From: Mesonia algae
Lineage (GTDB): Bacteria > Bacteroidota > Bacteroidia > Flavobacteriales > Flavobacteriaceae
DNA: 64,000 nt
Assembly (NCBI RefSeq): GCF_003253545.1
Contig: NZ_QKYV01000004.1
Location: 331,787 to 395,786, forward strand
Direction: 5' to 3'
The position numbers and the translations under genes are program-made. The notes under the pieces were generated by a model, which ran no database searches, was not told the origin of the DNA, and saw only the letters and a list, made by a program, of their open reading frames with translations. Below are positions 34,301 to 43,853 of the stretch, piece after piece. Position 1 is the stretch's first letter. Each line of letters begins with the position of its first letter.

Positions 34301-37300
34301 ATGCTGAATAAGAGCATTAAATTTCTCATAGAAAACAAACTTGTTGCCGTTCTACTACTCGCCCTATTTGTGGGTTGGGGCGTGGTCAACGCACCCTTTA
34401 ATTGGGAAACGGGCTTTTTACCTACAGACCCAGTTGCCGTTGATGCCATACCTGATATTGGCGAGAACCAGCAAATTGTTTTTACCAAGTGGCAAGGTCG
34501 CTCGCCACAGGATATTGAAGACCAAATCACATATCCGCTTACCACTTCGCTTCTCGGTATTCCAGGTGTGAAAACCATTCGTAGTTCGTCTATGTTTGGA
34601 TTTTCAAGCATCTATATCATTTTTGAAGAAGACATCGAGTTCTACTGGTCACGCAGTCGCATACTTGAAAAACTGAACTCACTTCCTGCAAACCTATTAC
34701 CTGATGGTGTCAATCCATCATTAGGACCAGATGCCACGGGTCTCGGACAGATATTTTGGTACACGCTGGAAGGTCGTGATAAAGACGGCAACGTAACTGG
34801 CGGATGGGATTTACAGGAATTGCGTAGCATACAGGATTACTATGTGAAATATGGATTGTCATCGGCAAGTGGTGTTTCTGAAGTAGCTTCCATAGGTGGC
34901 TATGTTCAGGAATACCAAGTGGACATTGACCCAGAAAAAATGCGCCAGTACAATGTGAGTATGGGCGATGTGGTTAAAGCCGTCAAACAGAGCAATCAAG
35001 ATATAGGGGCACAGACTCTCGAAATCAATCAAGCCGAATACCTCGTACGCGGATTGGGCTACGTAAAGTCCATTGCAGATATCGAAGATGCGGTAGTAGA
35101 TTCTGAAAACTTTACTTCCATCCGCATCAAAGACGTGGCAAACGTCCATTTGGGACCTGCTGCCCGACGTGGTATTCTCGATAAAGAAGGTGCCGAAGTT
35201 GTAGGTGGTGTAGTCGTCGCTCGATACGGTGCAAATCCGTTGGAAGTTATCAATAATGTCAAGGCGCAAATTGCCGAAATAAGTTCTGGACTTCCTGCCA
35301 AAACTTTATCAGATGGTCGCACTTCGCAAGTTACCATTGTACCATTTTATGACCGGACAGAACTCATACAAGAAACGCTGGGAACGCTCAACGAAGCACT
35401 CACTTTGGAAATCCTAATTACCATTTTGGTCATTATTATAATGGTTTTCAATCTGCGTGCATCCATCCTTATTTCAGGGTTGTTACCCGTAGCCGTTTTG
35501 ATGGTTTTTATCACGATGAAGCTCTTTAATGTAGATGCAAATATCGTCGCACTTTCAGGTATTGCCATTGCCATCGGTACAATGGTGGACGTGGGCGTGA
35601 TACTCGCTGAAAATATGATACGGCACTTGGAAGATGAGAAATTACGTCTTAATGAAAACGGAAAGGAATACACCACAAATGAAATTATCTACAACGCAAC
35701 GGCTGAAGTTTCTGGTGCTATACTAACAGCTGTACTAACGACCATAATTAGTTTCCTGCCCGTATTTACAATGATAGGTGCCGAAGGAAAACTGTTCCGT
35801 CCGCTTGCCTTTACTAAAACAATGGCACTTACGGCATCCCTTATCATTGCGCTGTTTATTATTCCACCCATCGCGGCATTCCTATTTCGCAAAATGAGTG
35901 TACGGGAACGCACCCAATATGCCATCAACGGCACACTTGTTTTATTGGGGATTCTCGCCATCGTTTACGGCTTTTGGTTAGGACTAATTCTTATCGCCTT
36001 TGCCATCACATCATTTTTAAAGGTGCGTGGTACGCTTTCGCGAAAGCGTAAAAACCTAATCGACATTATCATTTCATCGGTTGCCATCGTATTCTTGCTC
36101 GCGACCTACTGGCGACCGTTGGGCTTTGACCGAAGCATCGTGATGAACCTGATATTTGTTTCCATTATCTGTTTTGGACTGCTCGGTGTATTCTCAATTT
36201 TCAGGATATACTACGAGCGTATTTTACGATGGGCACTTCAGAACCGATATCTATTCTTAATCGTTCCGGCTACGGTGCTTACGCTCGGTATTCTCATAAT
36301 GCGAAATACGGGTAAAGAGTTTATGCCAGCACTCAATGAAGGCTCGTTCCTGTTGATGCCTACATCCTTACCACACGCAGGTGTTGAAGAAAACAAGCGT
36401 GTGTTGCAACAGCTCGATATGACCGTGGCAAGTATTCCTGAAATTGAAACCGTAGTGGGAAAAGCTGGAAGGACAGAAAGCGCTCTTGACCCAGCACCAC
36501 TCTCGATGTATGAAAATGTCATTCAGTATAAATCTGAATATATGCGAAATAGCTCTGGCAAGCGACAACGCTATAAGGTCAATGACGATGGATTGTTTGT
36601 ATTGAAGAACAACAAATTCGTCATTAATTCAAACAATGAGATAGATGAAAACGTAAACTATGATGAAGCATCGCTCAAGACTACTGCGACGCGCAATGAT
36701 TTGATTGAAGATGAAGATGGCGAGTACTACCGAAACTGGCGACCAGAAATCAGCAGTCCAGATGATATTTGGAACGAGATTATACGAGTGACCAAATTAC
36801 CAGGCGTGACATCTGCACCCAAGTTACAACCCATCGAAACCCGATTGGTAATGCTACAAACGGGAATGCGTGCACCTATGGGCATCAAGGTAAAAGGTCC
36901 CGATTTAAAATCGATTGAAAACTTTGGACTACAACTGGAAGACATCCTAAAACAAGCCGAAGGTGTTAAAGAACAAGCCGTGTTTGCAGACCGAATCGTG
37001 GGCAAACCGTACTTGCTCATCGATATTAAGCGAGACCAACTGGCACGTTACGGCATATCCATAATGGATGTGCAGGAAATTCTTCAAGTGGCAGTTGGTG
37101 GTATGCCACTCACGCAAACGGTAGAAGGTCGTGAGCGTTATGCCGTGCGGGTTCGCTATCCACGAGAGTTACGGGCAAACCCAGACGACCTTAAAAACAT
37201 CTATGTTCCTGTTGAAAAAGGCAGCCCTGTACCGCTGGGCGAACTGGTCGAGATACGATACGAACAAGGTCCACAAGTCATTAAAAGTGAAGATACTTTT

Positions 37301-38053
37301 CTAATCGGCTATGTGCTGTTTGATAAACTCGATGGCTTTGCCGAAGTAGATGTGGTGGAAAATGCTCAAGCCTTAATCCAAGATAACATAGACAACGGTA
37401 CGCTGGTCGTACCCCAAGGTGTTAGCTATCGCTTTACGGGAACTTATGAAAATCAGTTGCGAGCAGAAAAAACCTTATCGGTTGTCGTACCACTTTGTTT
37501 ACTGGTTATTTTCTTGATTTTGTATTTCCAGTTTAGGTCGGTTTCTACATCGCTTATGGTGTTTACCGCCATTGCCGTAGCCTTTGCAGGTGGTTTCATT
37601 ATGATTTGGTTGTATGGGCAAGATTGGTTTTTCAACTTCAGCTTTTTTGGCGAGAACCTACGGGATTTGTTCAATATGAAAACCATCAATTTAAGTGTGG
37701 CCGTTTGGGTAGGTTTTATTGCCCTTTTCGGAATTGCTACGGATGATGGTGTGGTAATGGCCACCTACTTAGACCAATCCTTCAAAAGCAATGACCCAGA
37801 TTCTCAAAAAGGTATAAGGCTCGCCACTTTGGAAGCGGCTGGAAAACGCATCCGTCCGTGTTTGATGACAACCGTAACCACAGTTTTGGCACTACTACCA
37901 GTACTCACATCCACAGGAAAGGGAAGCGATATAATGATACCGATGGCGATTCCCATTTTTGGCGGAATGATAATCGATGTTACGTCGTATTTCTTGTTGC
38001 CAGTCTTATACAGCTGGAAAAAGGAATACCAACTTAAAAAAGCAAACAGATGA
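34301..38053 (+). CDS. cusA: CusA-type copper/silver RND efflux pump with inserted segments
   Basis: 1,250 residues, about 200 longer than E. coli CusA. The TM4 motif GIAIAIGTMVDVGVILAEN (about 418-436) is the CusA (Cu/Ag) form and differs from the DFGII form of the two CzcA proteins in this window. MLQTGMRAPMGIKVKGPD (about 850) corresponds to the periplasmic CusA region. Two extra stretches are seen: a membrane-rich one at about 540-640 after TM6, which contains the 20-bp palindrome, and a polar one near 745-815. The downstream tolC gene overlaps by ATGA. Substrate is inferred from the motif and the copper neighbours. Confidence 0.9.
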   Translation: MLNKSIKFLIENKLVAVLLLALFVGWGVVNAPFNWETGFLPTDPVAVDAIPDIGENQQIVFTKWQGRSPQDIEDQITYPLTTSLLGIPGVKTIRSSSMFGFSSIYIIFEEDIEFYWSRSRILEKLNSLPANLLPDGVNPSLGPDATGLGQIFWYTLEGRDKDGNVTGGWDLQELRSIQDYYVKYGLSSASGVSEVASIGGYVQEYQVDIDPEKMRQYNVSMGDVVKAVKQSNQDIGAQTLEINQAEYLVRGLGYVKSIADIEDAVVDSENFTSIRIKDVANVHLGPAARRGILDKEGAEVVGGVVVARYGANPLEVINNVKAQIAEISSGLPAKTLSDGRTSQVTIVPFYDRTELIQETLGTLNEALTLEILITILVIIIMVFNLRASILISGLLPVAVLMVFITMKLFNVDANIVALSGIAIAIGTMVDVGVILAENMIRHLEDEKLRLNENGKEYTTNEIIYNATAEVSGAILTAVLTTIISFLPVFTMIGAEGKLFRPLAFTKTMALTASLIIALFIIPPIAAFLFRKMSVRERTQYAINGTLVLLGILAIVYGFWLGLILIAFAITSFLKVRGTLSRKRKNLIDIIISSVAIVFLLATYWRPLGFDRSIVMNLIFVSIICFGLLGVFSIFRIYYERILRWALQNRYLFLIVPATVLTLGILIMRNTGKEFMPALNEGSFLLMPTSLPHAGVEENKRVLQQLDMTVASIPEIETVVGKAGRTESALDPAPLSMYENVIQYKSEYMRNSSGKRQRYKVNDDGLFVLKNNKFVINSNNEIDENVNYDEASLKTTATRNDLIEDEDGEYYRNWRPEISSPDDIWNEIIRVTKLPGVTSAPKLQPIETRLVMLQTGMRAPMGIKVKGPDLKSIENFGLQLEDILKQAEGVKEQAVFADRIVGKPYLLIDIKRDQLARYGISIMDVQEILQVAVGGMPLTQTVEGRERYAVRVRYPRELRANPDDLKNIYVPVEKGSPVPLGELVEIRYEQGPQVIKSEDTFLIGYVLFDKLDGFAEVDVVENAQALIQDNIDNGTLVVPQGVSYRFTGTYENQLRAEKTLSVVVPLCLLVIFLILYFQFRSVSTSLMVFTAIAVAFAGGFIMIWLYGQDWFFNFSFFGENLRDLFNMKTINLSVAVWVGFIALFGIATDDGVVMATYLDQSFKSNDPDSQKGIRLATLEAAGKRIRPCLMTTVTTVLALLPVLTSTGKGSDIMIPMAIPIFGGMIIDVTSYFLLPVLYSWKKEYQLKKANR
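36031..36050. repeat. 16-bp palindrome, copy 2, extended to 20 bp
   Basis: TA-CGCTTTCGCGAAAGCG-TA is palindromic over all 20 bp, within the extra membrane segment of CusA (about residue 577), read as TLSRKRK. Confidence 0.9.
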
Positions 38054-39267
38054 AGAAATTAAAATATATACTGGTGTTTTTGTTTGTTTCCGCTTTCGCG
38101 AAAGCGCAACAATTACAATCCTACATTCAAGAAGCCGAAGCTAACAATCCAGAAATTCAAGCCTTTGAATTGCGCTACAACATCGCCGAAGAAAAAGTAA
38201 ACGAAGCCAACTGGATTCCCAATACCGAAGTAAGTGCTGGCTATTTTGTGAGCGAGCCAGAAACCAGAGTGGGCGCGCAACGAGCACGTATAGGTGTCAA
38301 GCAAATGTTGCCGTGGTTCGGCACTATCACAGCTCGTGAAAATTATGCCACCGCAATGGCAGATGCCGAATATGTGGAAATCACAATAGCAAAACGCAAG
38401 CTCGCACTTTCGGTCGCACAGTCCTATTATCGTTTGTATTCCATACGTGCCAAGCAAGCCGTACTGGATGAAAACATACAACTACTGGAAACCTATGAGC
38501 GACTTGCACTCACATCCGTAGAGGTGGGCAAAGCGAGTGCAGTAGATGTATTGCGACTTCAGATAAGACAGAACGAGATACAGCAACAAAAAGAAGTGTT
38601 GGAAGAAGAATTTACAGCAGAACAAACGGCTTTCAACAACTTGCTTAATCGTGATTCAATGATGAATGTTGACGTAGTTCCAGAAATGGAAATTCCGCAG
38701 GAAGACCCTTTTTATGACAATGAAGCGCTGACGCTAAATCCGGAACTGCTCAAATACGATAAGCTCTATGAATCGGTAGCACAATCTGAATTGCTCAACC
38801 AGCGTGAGAGCTTACCTATGATTGGTTTTGGTTTGGATTACTTGCCCGTAACCGAACGTAGCGACGTGAACTTAAGCGATAATGGGAAAGATGTATTGAT
38901 GCCTATGGTTTCGGTTTCCATCCCCATTTTCAACAACCGTTACAAATCTATTTCAAGGCAAAACGAACTTCGACGGCAAGAAATAGAAACTCAACGGGAA
39001 CAGCGATTAAATGTGTTGGAATCCGCTTTCGTAAAAGCGCAATCGCAACGCAACCAAGCACGCATCGCCTATAACACACAAGCCCGCAACCTAAAACAAG
39101 CCCAAGATGCCGAAGAAATTCTGGTTAAAAATTATGAAACAGGCACTATCGATTTCAACGATGTATTGGACATTCAGGAATTGCAGTTAAAATTTCAAAT
39201 GAATCAAATCGAGTCGGTAAAAGGGTACTATGTACAATCGGCTATTATCAACTATTTAATCAACTAA
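38050..39267 (+). CDS. TolC-family outer-membrane efflux protein
   Basis: 405 residues with a signal peptide ending AFAKAQ (about residues 15-20) and the two OEP repeats of TolC: SYIQEAEANNPEIQAFELRY and LTLNPELLKYDKLYESV, with alpha-barrel helices between them. It overlaps cusA by 4 bp and gives this operon a separate outer-membrane channel, unlike the fused one at 24213. The palindrome lies exactly over its signal-peptide end. Confidence 0.88.
   Translation: MKKLKYILVFLFVSAFAKAQQLQSYIQEAEANNPEIQAFELRYNIAEEKVNEANWIPNTEVSAGYFVSEPETRVGAQRARIGVKQMLPWFGTITARENYATAMADAEYVEITIAKRKLALSVAQSYYRLYSIRAKQAVLDENIQLLETYERLALTSVEVGKASAVDVLRLQIRQNEIQQQKEVLEEEFTAEQTAFNNLLNRDSMMNVDVVPEMEIPQEDPFYDNEALTLNPELLKYDKLYESVAQSELLNQRESLPMIGFGLDYLPVTERSDVNLSDNGKDVLMPMVSVSIPIFNNRYKSISRQNELRRQEIETQREQRLNVLESAFVKAQSQRNQARIAYNTQARNLKQAQDAEEILVKNYETGTIDFNDVLDIQELQLKFQMNQIESVKGYYVQSAIINYLIN
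38091..38106. repeat. 16-bp palindrome, copy 3
   Basis: Perfect CGCTTTCGCGAAAGCG at the signal-peptide end of the TolC gene, read as SAFAKA. Confidence 0.9.
39024..39039. repeat. degenerate copy of the palindrome
   Basis: CGCTTTCGTAAAAGCG in the TolC gene, read as SAFVKA; two central changes from the exact form. Confidence 0.55.
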
Positions 39268-39269
39268 TT

Positions 39270-39836
39270 ATGGTCAAGGATTTTTACATAAAGAATATGG
39301 TATGTGATAGATGTATCAAGGTTTTAAGGGATGGATTGGATAAACAAAATATCGAATTGTTACAAATCGAATTGGGCCGTATGAGACTCGATATCGAGAG
39401 CGACGATGAAATCAAAAAATTAAAAAGACTGCTTGAGAGTAATGGTTTTTCCCTCATTGGCAGTACCGAAGAAAAACTCACAGAGCAGGTAAAGGTAGAA
39501 CTGATAAAGGCATTGCAAGAATTGCCTTTAGAACTCAATGAGAAATTATCCGTGCATTTGGCAGATGCATTGGGCCAAGAATACTCAAAAATCAGTAAGG
39601 TATTCTCTTTTACCGAAGGCATTACCATTGAAAAGTATTTCATCAAATTGAAAATTGAAAAAGTTAAAGAACTGATTCAAGGCAAAGAACTCAATTTTAC
39701 TGAAATGGGACAACTTCTGGGTTATAGCCATATCAATCATTTGAGCGGTCAGTTTAAAAATCAGACGGGAATGAGCCTGACGGCTTATAAATCCCAACAG
39801 GAAAATTTTAGGAATTCCTTGGACAAAATTATGTAG
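39270..39836 (+). CDS. HMA-like domain fused to an AraC HTH: candidate copper regulator
   Basis: 188 residues. The N-terminal 70 residues have the heavy-metal-associated fold with MVCDRCIKVLRDGL (Cys12 and Cys15). The C-terminal half is an AraC-type helix-turn-helix (KVKELIQGKELNFTEMGQLLG, HLSGQFKNQTGMSLTAYK). This layout, a metal-binding chaperone module joined to a DNA-binding domain, suggests direct metal sensing. It starts 2 bp after tolC at the end of the cus operon. The family name is not certain. Confidence 0.75.
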   Translation: MVKDFYIKNMVCDRCIKVLRDGLDKQNIELLQIELGRMRLDIESDDEIKKLKRLLESNGFSLIGSTEEKLTEQVKVELIKALQELPLELNEKLSVHLADALGQEYSKISKVFSFTEGITIEKYFIKLKIEKVKELIQGKELNFTEMGQLLGYSHINHLSGQFKNQTGMSLTAYKSQQENFRNSLDKIM

Positions 39837-39906
39837 ATAACAACCATAATTATGACACAAGCTGTTGATTTACAGCGGTAATTTTATCAAAATAAAATTA
39901 AATACT

Positions 39907-42300
39907 ATGAAATATAAAATCACATTACTTCTAACGATGCTCATCGCTTTTGGTGCAAAAGCTCAATTAGTAGCGAACGAAACTGAAGAAAATGTTGACA
40001 ACTGGCCAGAACGTGTTTATGACCTAACCATAGATTATAAAACCGTAAACTTTACGGGTAAGGATGTTAAGGCGATGACCATTAATGGTGGCATACCTGG
40101 ACCCAATCTTGAGTTCAATGAAGGTGAGTTTGCCATTATAAATGTGACCAATAATATGGATGTGGAAACATCTGTCCATTGGCACGGTTTAATTCTACCA
40201 AATTTTTATGATGGTGTTCCATACCTAACGACGCCACCTATTAATCCCGGCGAAACCCAACAGTACAAATTTGCATTAAAACAATCTGGAACGTATTGGT
40301 ATCACTCGCATACTGGTCTGCAAGAGCAACGTGGTGTATATGGTTCCATCCAAATCAACCCTAAAGAAACTGATTTAGAATATGATAAGGATTTAGTGTT
40401 TGTACTATCAGATTGGATAGATGAAAGTCCTAAATCCCAACTTAAAAATCTAAAACGTGGTAACGAATGGTACTTAATTAAAAAAGGACAGGTTCAAAGT
40501 CTTGATAAATTAATTGAACAAGGTGCGGTAGGTGCCAAGTTGAAGATGGCTTGGCAGCGTATGCCGGATATGGCAATTTCAGATAATTATTTTGACAAAT
40601 TTTTTATAAATGGTGGTGCTTCACAGGATTACCCAGATTTTCAGCCTGGCGAACGTGTGAGACTTCGATTTGTAAACGCAGCCGCAGCGTCCTATTTCTG
40701 GCTCACATTTGGTGGCGAAGATCCGATGCTCGTATCTGCCGATGGGCTGGATGTCGTTCCCGTTCCGCATAACAAAACATTGATAGGTGTTGCCGAAACC
40801 TATGATTTTATAGTGACGATTCCGGAAAACGGAAAGCTTCAAGTGCGCGCTACCGCACAGGATGGTTCTGGCGAAGCTTCGGCATTTATAGGTACTGGAA
40901 ATGTATTGGAAGCACCTGTAGTTCCAGAGCCCAATCTTATTAAGAATATGAAGCAAATGATGTCTATGGGAATGAAAATGGGCGCACCTGCTTCAAAATT
41001 CAACCCATCAAAAAACGATTCCATTCAAGTAATGGAAAAGTATAAGATGGAAATGGGCGGTATGCAAATGGATGGTATGTCTATGAAAGATGAAAAGACG
41101 GAAATGAACGGAATGGCTCACAATAAAATGGATATGAAGGACGACAAAATTAAGATGTCCAAGACCGAAATGAAGATGAAGAAAGGAAAGGCAAATATGG
41201 ATATGGATGGTGATATGAAAATGGACGGAATGAAGATGGGCTATATGGTACCAAAGGATAAAGTAGTAGGTGATAATATGAAAACGGGCGGTAATCCCGA
41301 GTTCAATTACAACTATTTACGGTCGCCTGAAAAGACCGTATTTGAAAACGATAAGCCTGTAAAGGAAATGCTATTCAATCTTACTGGAAATATGAACCGT
41401 TACGTCTGGTCTATCAACGGTGTTCCACTTTCAGAAACCGATAAAATTAAAATCAAACAAGGCGAAGTCGTGCGTGTTACGCTCAATAATCTCACGATGA
41501 TGCACCACCCAATGCACTTACACGGTCACTTCTTTAGAGTATTGAATGAGAACGGCGAGTATTCGCCACTAAAGCATACAGTAAACGTGGCGCCAATGCA
41601 GAAAGTTGTATTTGAGTTTGCTGCTGATGAAACCGGTGATTGGTTTTTCCATTGTCACATCCTTTATCATATGATGAGCGGGATGGCAAGAGTTTTTAGT
41701 TATGATACACCTCGTGACCAGCGTCTAAATGATTATCCACTTACCAACCTTACTAATGAAGCTGACCACATATTCACTTGGGGCGAAATCACGGCTGCAA
41801 GTCATATGACCGAGCTATACGCTACCGCAACAAACATTAGAAATCAATTTGCCGTAAGGGGCGAATATGGCTGGAACAAAAATCTGGAAGCAGAGTTCAC
41901 ATACGAGCGCTATCTTAATGATTACTTCCGTGTGTTTGGTGGTGTAAATGTAGAGAATGAAGGTGAAGACAGCCTTGAAGAAATAAACACGACCGCCATT
42001 GCTGGTGTACGATGGTTAATGCCATTGCTCATTAATTCAGATTTCAGAATAGATAGCAAACTGCGTCCGCAGGTAAGTTTTAGTACAGGCTTTATGATTT
42101 TCCCACGATTGGGAATTTATGGCGAGTATGAATACCAGATGGATTTTGGCTGGGATGGCAAGTTACCCGAAGGTCAGGACTTTGAAGAAGAAACCACGTG
42201 GCAAGTTGGACTGGAATATGTACTTAGTAGAAACTTCTCATTAATGGGAAGTTATGATAACCGCTTTGGCGCTGGTGGCGGACTGTCATTAAGATTTTAA
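39907..42300 (+). CDS. multicopper oxidase (CopA-like) with C-terminal CopB-like barrel domain
   Basis: 797 residues from ATG 39907, which begins a signal peptide (TLLLTMLIAFGAKAQ after MKYKI); an in-frame ATG at 39865 would add 14 residues. All four copper motifs are present: HWHGL (about 90), YWYHSHTG (about 131), HPMHLHGHFF (about 533) and WFFHCHILYHMMSGM (about 578). A long Met- and Asp-rich run (about 348-455) resembles copper-binding segments of CuO-type oxidases. The last 170 residues (ITAASHMTELYATATN onward, ending RFGAGGGLSLRF) look like the outer-membrane CopB domain. It probably oxidises Cu(I) in the envelope. Confidence 0.88.
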   Translation: MKYKITLLLTMLIAFGAKAQLVANETEENVDNWPERVYDLTIDYKTVNFTGKDVKAMTINGGIPGPNLEFNEGEFAIINVTNNMDVETSVHWHGLILPNFYDGVPYLTTPPINPGETQQYKFALKQSGTYWYHSHTGLQEQRGVYGSIQINPKETDLEYDKDLVFVLSDWIDESPKSQLKNLKRGNEWYLIKKGQVQSLDKLIEQGAVGAKLKMAWQRMPDMAISDNYFDKFFINGGASQDYPDFQPGERVRLRFVNAAAASYFWLTFGGEDPMLVSADGLDVVPVPHNKTLIGVAETYDFIVTIPENGKLQVRATAQDGSGEASAFIGTGNVLEAPVVPEPNLIKNMKQMMSMGMKMGAPASKFNPSKNDSIQVMEKYKMEMGGMQMDGMSMKDEKTEMNGMAHNKMDMKDDKIKMSKTEMKMKKGKANMDMDGDMKMDGMKMGYMVPKDKVVGDNMKTGGNPEFNYNYLRSPEKTVFENDKPVKEMLFNLTGNMNRYVWSINGVPLSETDKIKIKQGEVVRVTLNNLTMMHHPMHLHGHFFRVLNENGEYSPLKHTVNVAPMQKVVFEFAADETGDWFFHCHILYHMMSGMARVFSYDTPRDQRLNDYPLTNLTNEADHIFTWGEITAASHMTELYATATNIRNQFAVRGEYGWNKNLEAEFTYERYLNDYFRVFGGVNVENEGEDSLEEINTTAIAGVRWLMPLLINSDFRIDSKLRPQVSFSTGFMIFPRLGIYGEYEYQMDFGWDGKLPEGQDFEEETTWQVGLEYVLSRNFSLMGSYDNRFGAGGGLSLRF

Positions 42301-42335
42301 AAATTAAAACTGAATATTAATTAAAACTATAAACT

Positions 42336-42656
42336 ATGAAAAATTCAAAATTGATTGAAGCTTTAAACAACTGTATCGCACATTGCAACTACTGTTCAGA
42401 TGCTTGTCTAAATGAAGACAACATCAAGATGATGGTTGACTGCATTCGCACAGACAGAGCCTGTGCCGAAGTATGCAGTGCGACGGTAAAATTATTAGCT
42501 ATGGATTCCGCTTTCGCGAAAGCGATGGTAGAAAAATGCCACGAAATATGTAAGCAATGTGCCGATGAATGTGGCAAACACGACCACCAGCATTGTAAAG
42601 ATTGTGCAGAAGCCTGTAAAAAATGTGCTGATGCGTGTGAGGCCTATTTGGCATAA
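42336..42656 (+). CDS. four-helix-bundle copper-binding protein (Csp/DUF326-like)
   Basis: 106 residues with 16 Cys spaced as CxxxC and CxxC (NNCIAHCNYCSDAC, VDCIRTDRACAEVCS, EKCHEICKQCADECG, HCKDCAEACKKCADAC). This is the Csp pattern in which Cys line the core of a helical bundle and bind many Cu(I). No signal peptide, so cytosolic storage or buffering is likely. The palindrome copy codes for DSAFAKA in a loop. Followed by a hairpin at 42667. Confidence 0.88.
   Translation: MKNSKLIEALNNCIAHCNYCSDACLNEDNIKMMVDCIRTDRACAEVCSATVKLLAMDSAFAKAMVEKCHEICKQCADECGKHDHQHCKDCAEACKKCADACEAYLA
42509..42524. repeat. 16-bp palindrome, copy 4
   Basis: Perfect CGCTTTCGCGAAAGCG in the Csp-like gene (about residues 58-63), read as SAFAKA between two helices. 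Confidence 0.9.
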
Positions 42657-42666
42657 TCAAAACAAC

Positions 42667-42696
42667 AGATTCCCATTTTTAACGAAATGGGAATCT
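42667..42696 (+). terminator. hairpin after the Csp-like gene
   Basis: AGATTCCCATTT pairs perfectly with AAATGGGAATCT over 12 bp around a six-base loop. No T run follows, so it may be an attenuating or mRNA-stabilising hairpin rather than a full terminator. Confidence 0.5.
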
Positions 42697-42731
42697 ATTA
42701 TTCTAAAAAATAACCCTTAAAACCAAAATAT

Positions 42732-43322
42732 ATGAAAACAGTAAAAAGAACAATAGGTAAGATAGCACTTGCTGCCACAATGGTACTAACGGTTTCCTGC
42801 AAGGATGGAAACAAGAATGAACCGGCTGCACATATGAGCAATGAAATGCACCAAGAGACTATGGATGACAAAGACGATATGGCGATGAGTGACAACCAAG
42901 ATGCAAAAGCAGAAGCAATCTTGAATGACTATTTCAACTTAAAAGATGCGCTTGTAGGCGATGATAATGGCAAGGCGAAAGAATTGGGAAATAAATTGGT
43001 TCAATCTCTTAAATCCTTTGATGTTTCAAACTATTCTGATAATGAAAAATCAGAATTAAATGACATTATCGAAGATGCCACAGAACACGCAGAGCATATT
43101 TCAGAAAGTGATATCAAGCATCAGCGTGAGCACTTTAAGATTTTGAGCAAAGATGTGACTGATATGGTTGCCATAACAGGTACACAAGCGAAACTATACG
43201 AGCAATTTTGCCCTATGTATGATGGTGGAACTGCGTGGTTGAGCAAAGAAGAAAACGTGTTGAATCCTTATTACGGAAGCCAAATGTTGAGATGTGGAAA
43301 GGTTCAACGAGAAATCAATTAA
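42732..43322 (+). CDS. DUF3347 lipoprotein
   Basis: 196 residues: a lipoprotein signal ([14 protein letters not shown]), a Met/His/Asp-rich linker (residues 28-55: [16 protein letters not shown]), then a DUF3347 domain with [16 protein letters not shown] and the ending [19 protein letters not shown] plus NPYYGSQML. The domain is duplicated at the C-terminus of the CusB-like protein at 49422. Probably an outer periplasmic copper binder. Function not proven. Confidence 0.8.
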   Translation: MKTVKRTIGKIALAATMVLTVSCKDGNKNEPAAHMSNEMHQETMDDKDDMAMSDNQDAKAEAILNDYFNLKDALVGDDNGKAKELGNKLVQSLKSFDVSNYSDNEKSELNDIIEDATEHAEHISESDIKHQREHFKILSKDVTDMVAITGTQAKLYEQFCPMYDGGTAWLSKEENVLNPYYGSQMLRCGKVQREIN

Positions 43323-43772
43323 TTGAGAATCCTAAAAATCATAGCGTGGATTGCCCTTGTGGCGTTGGTAGTGATTCAGTTCTTTCCAGTAACCCTGAAC
43401 GAGAGCGATACCATACCACAAAGTGATTTTATGATAGTAAATCAAGTACCTGCAACGATTAAAAATCGGTTGCAGGTTTCCTGCTATGATTGTCATAGCA
43501 ACAATACAGATTATCCGTGGTACAGTAAGATACAGCCTGCCGCTTGGTATCTGGAAGACCACATCAAGGAAGGAAAGGATGAATTAAATTTTAATGAATG
43601 GGACACCTATTCCAATCGTAGGAAGAACAGCAAGCTGCGTTCCATTATAAAGCAGATAGAAAATGGCGAAATGCCGTTGGAAAGTTACACATTCATACAC
43701 GGTGGCGCACGATTGGACAGTACAGCCGTAAAAAAAATTATAGGTTATATGGAAAGCCTACAAAAAGATTAA
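43323..43772 (+). CDS. heme-binding domain protein with CxxCH
   Basis: 149 residues beginning with TTG at 43323, directly after the in-frame TAA of the preceding gene, so no upstream start is possible in this frame. An N-terminal membrane anchor (IIAWIALVALVVIQFF) is followed by VSCYDCHSN (Cys54, Cys57, His58), the c-type heme attachment motif of the haem_bd family (PF14376), with KIQPAAWYLEDHI and HGGARLDS downstream. It is probably an envelope electron carrier near the copper oxidase. Co-translation with the DUF3347 gene is likely. Confidence 0.78.
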   Translation: MRILKIIAWIALVALVVIQFFPVTLNESDTIPQSDFMIVNQVPATIKNRLQVSCYDCHSNNTDYPWYSKIQPAAWYLEDHIKEGKDELNFNEWDTYSNRRKNSKLRSIIKQIENGEMPLESYTFIHGGARLDSTAVKKIIGYMESLQKD

Positions 43773-43853
43773 GTCCTGATACGGGAAAGTGATTTTTCAT
43801 TGATGGTTGGTTAGTTAGAACCTTTCTCGTATTAGGCACAAATAATTGTAGAG

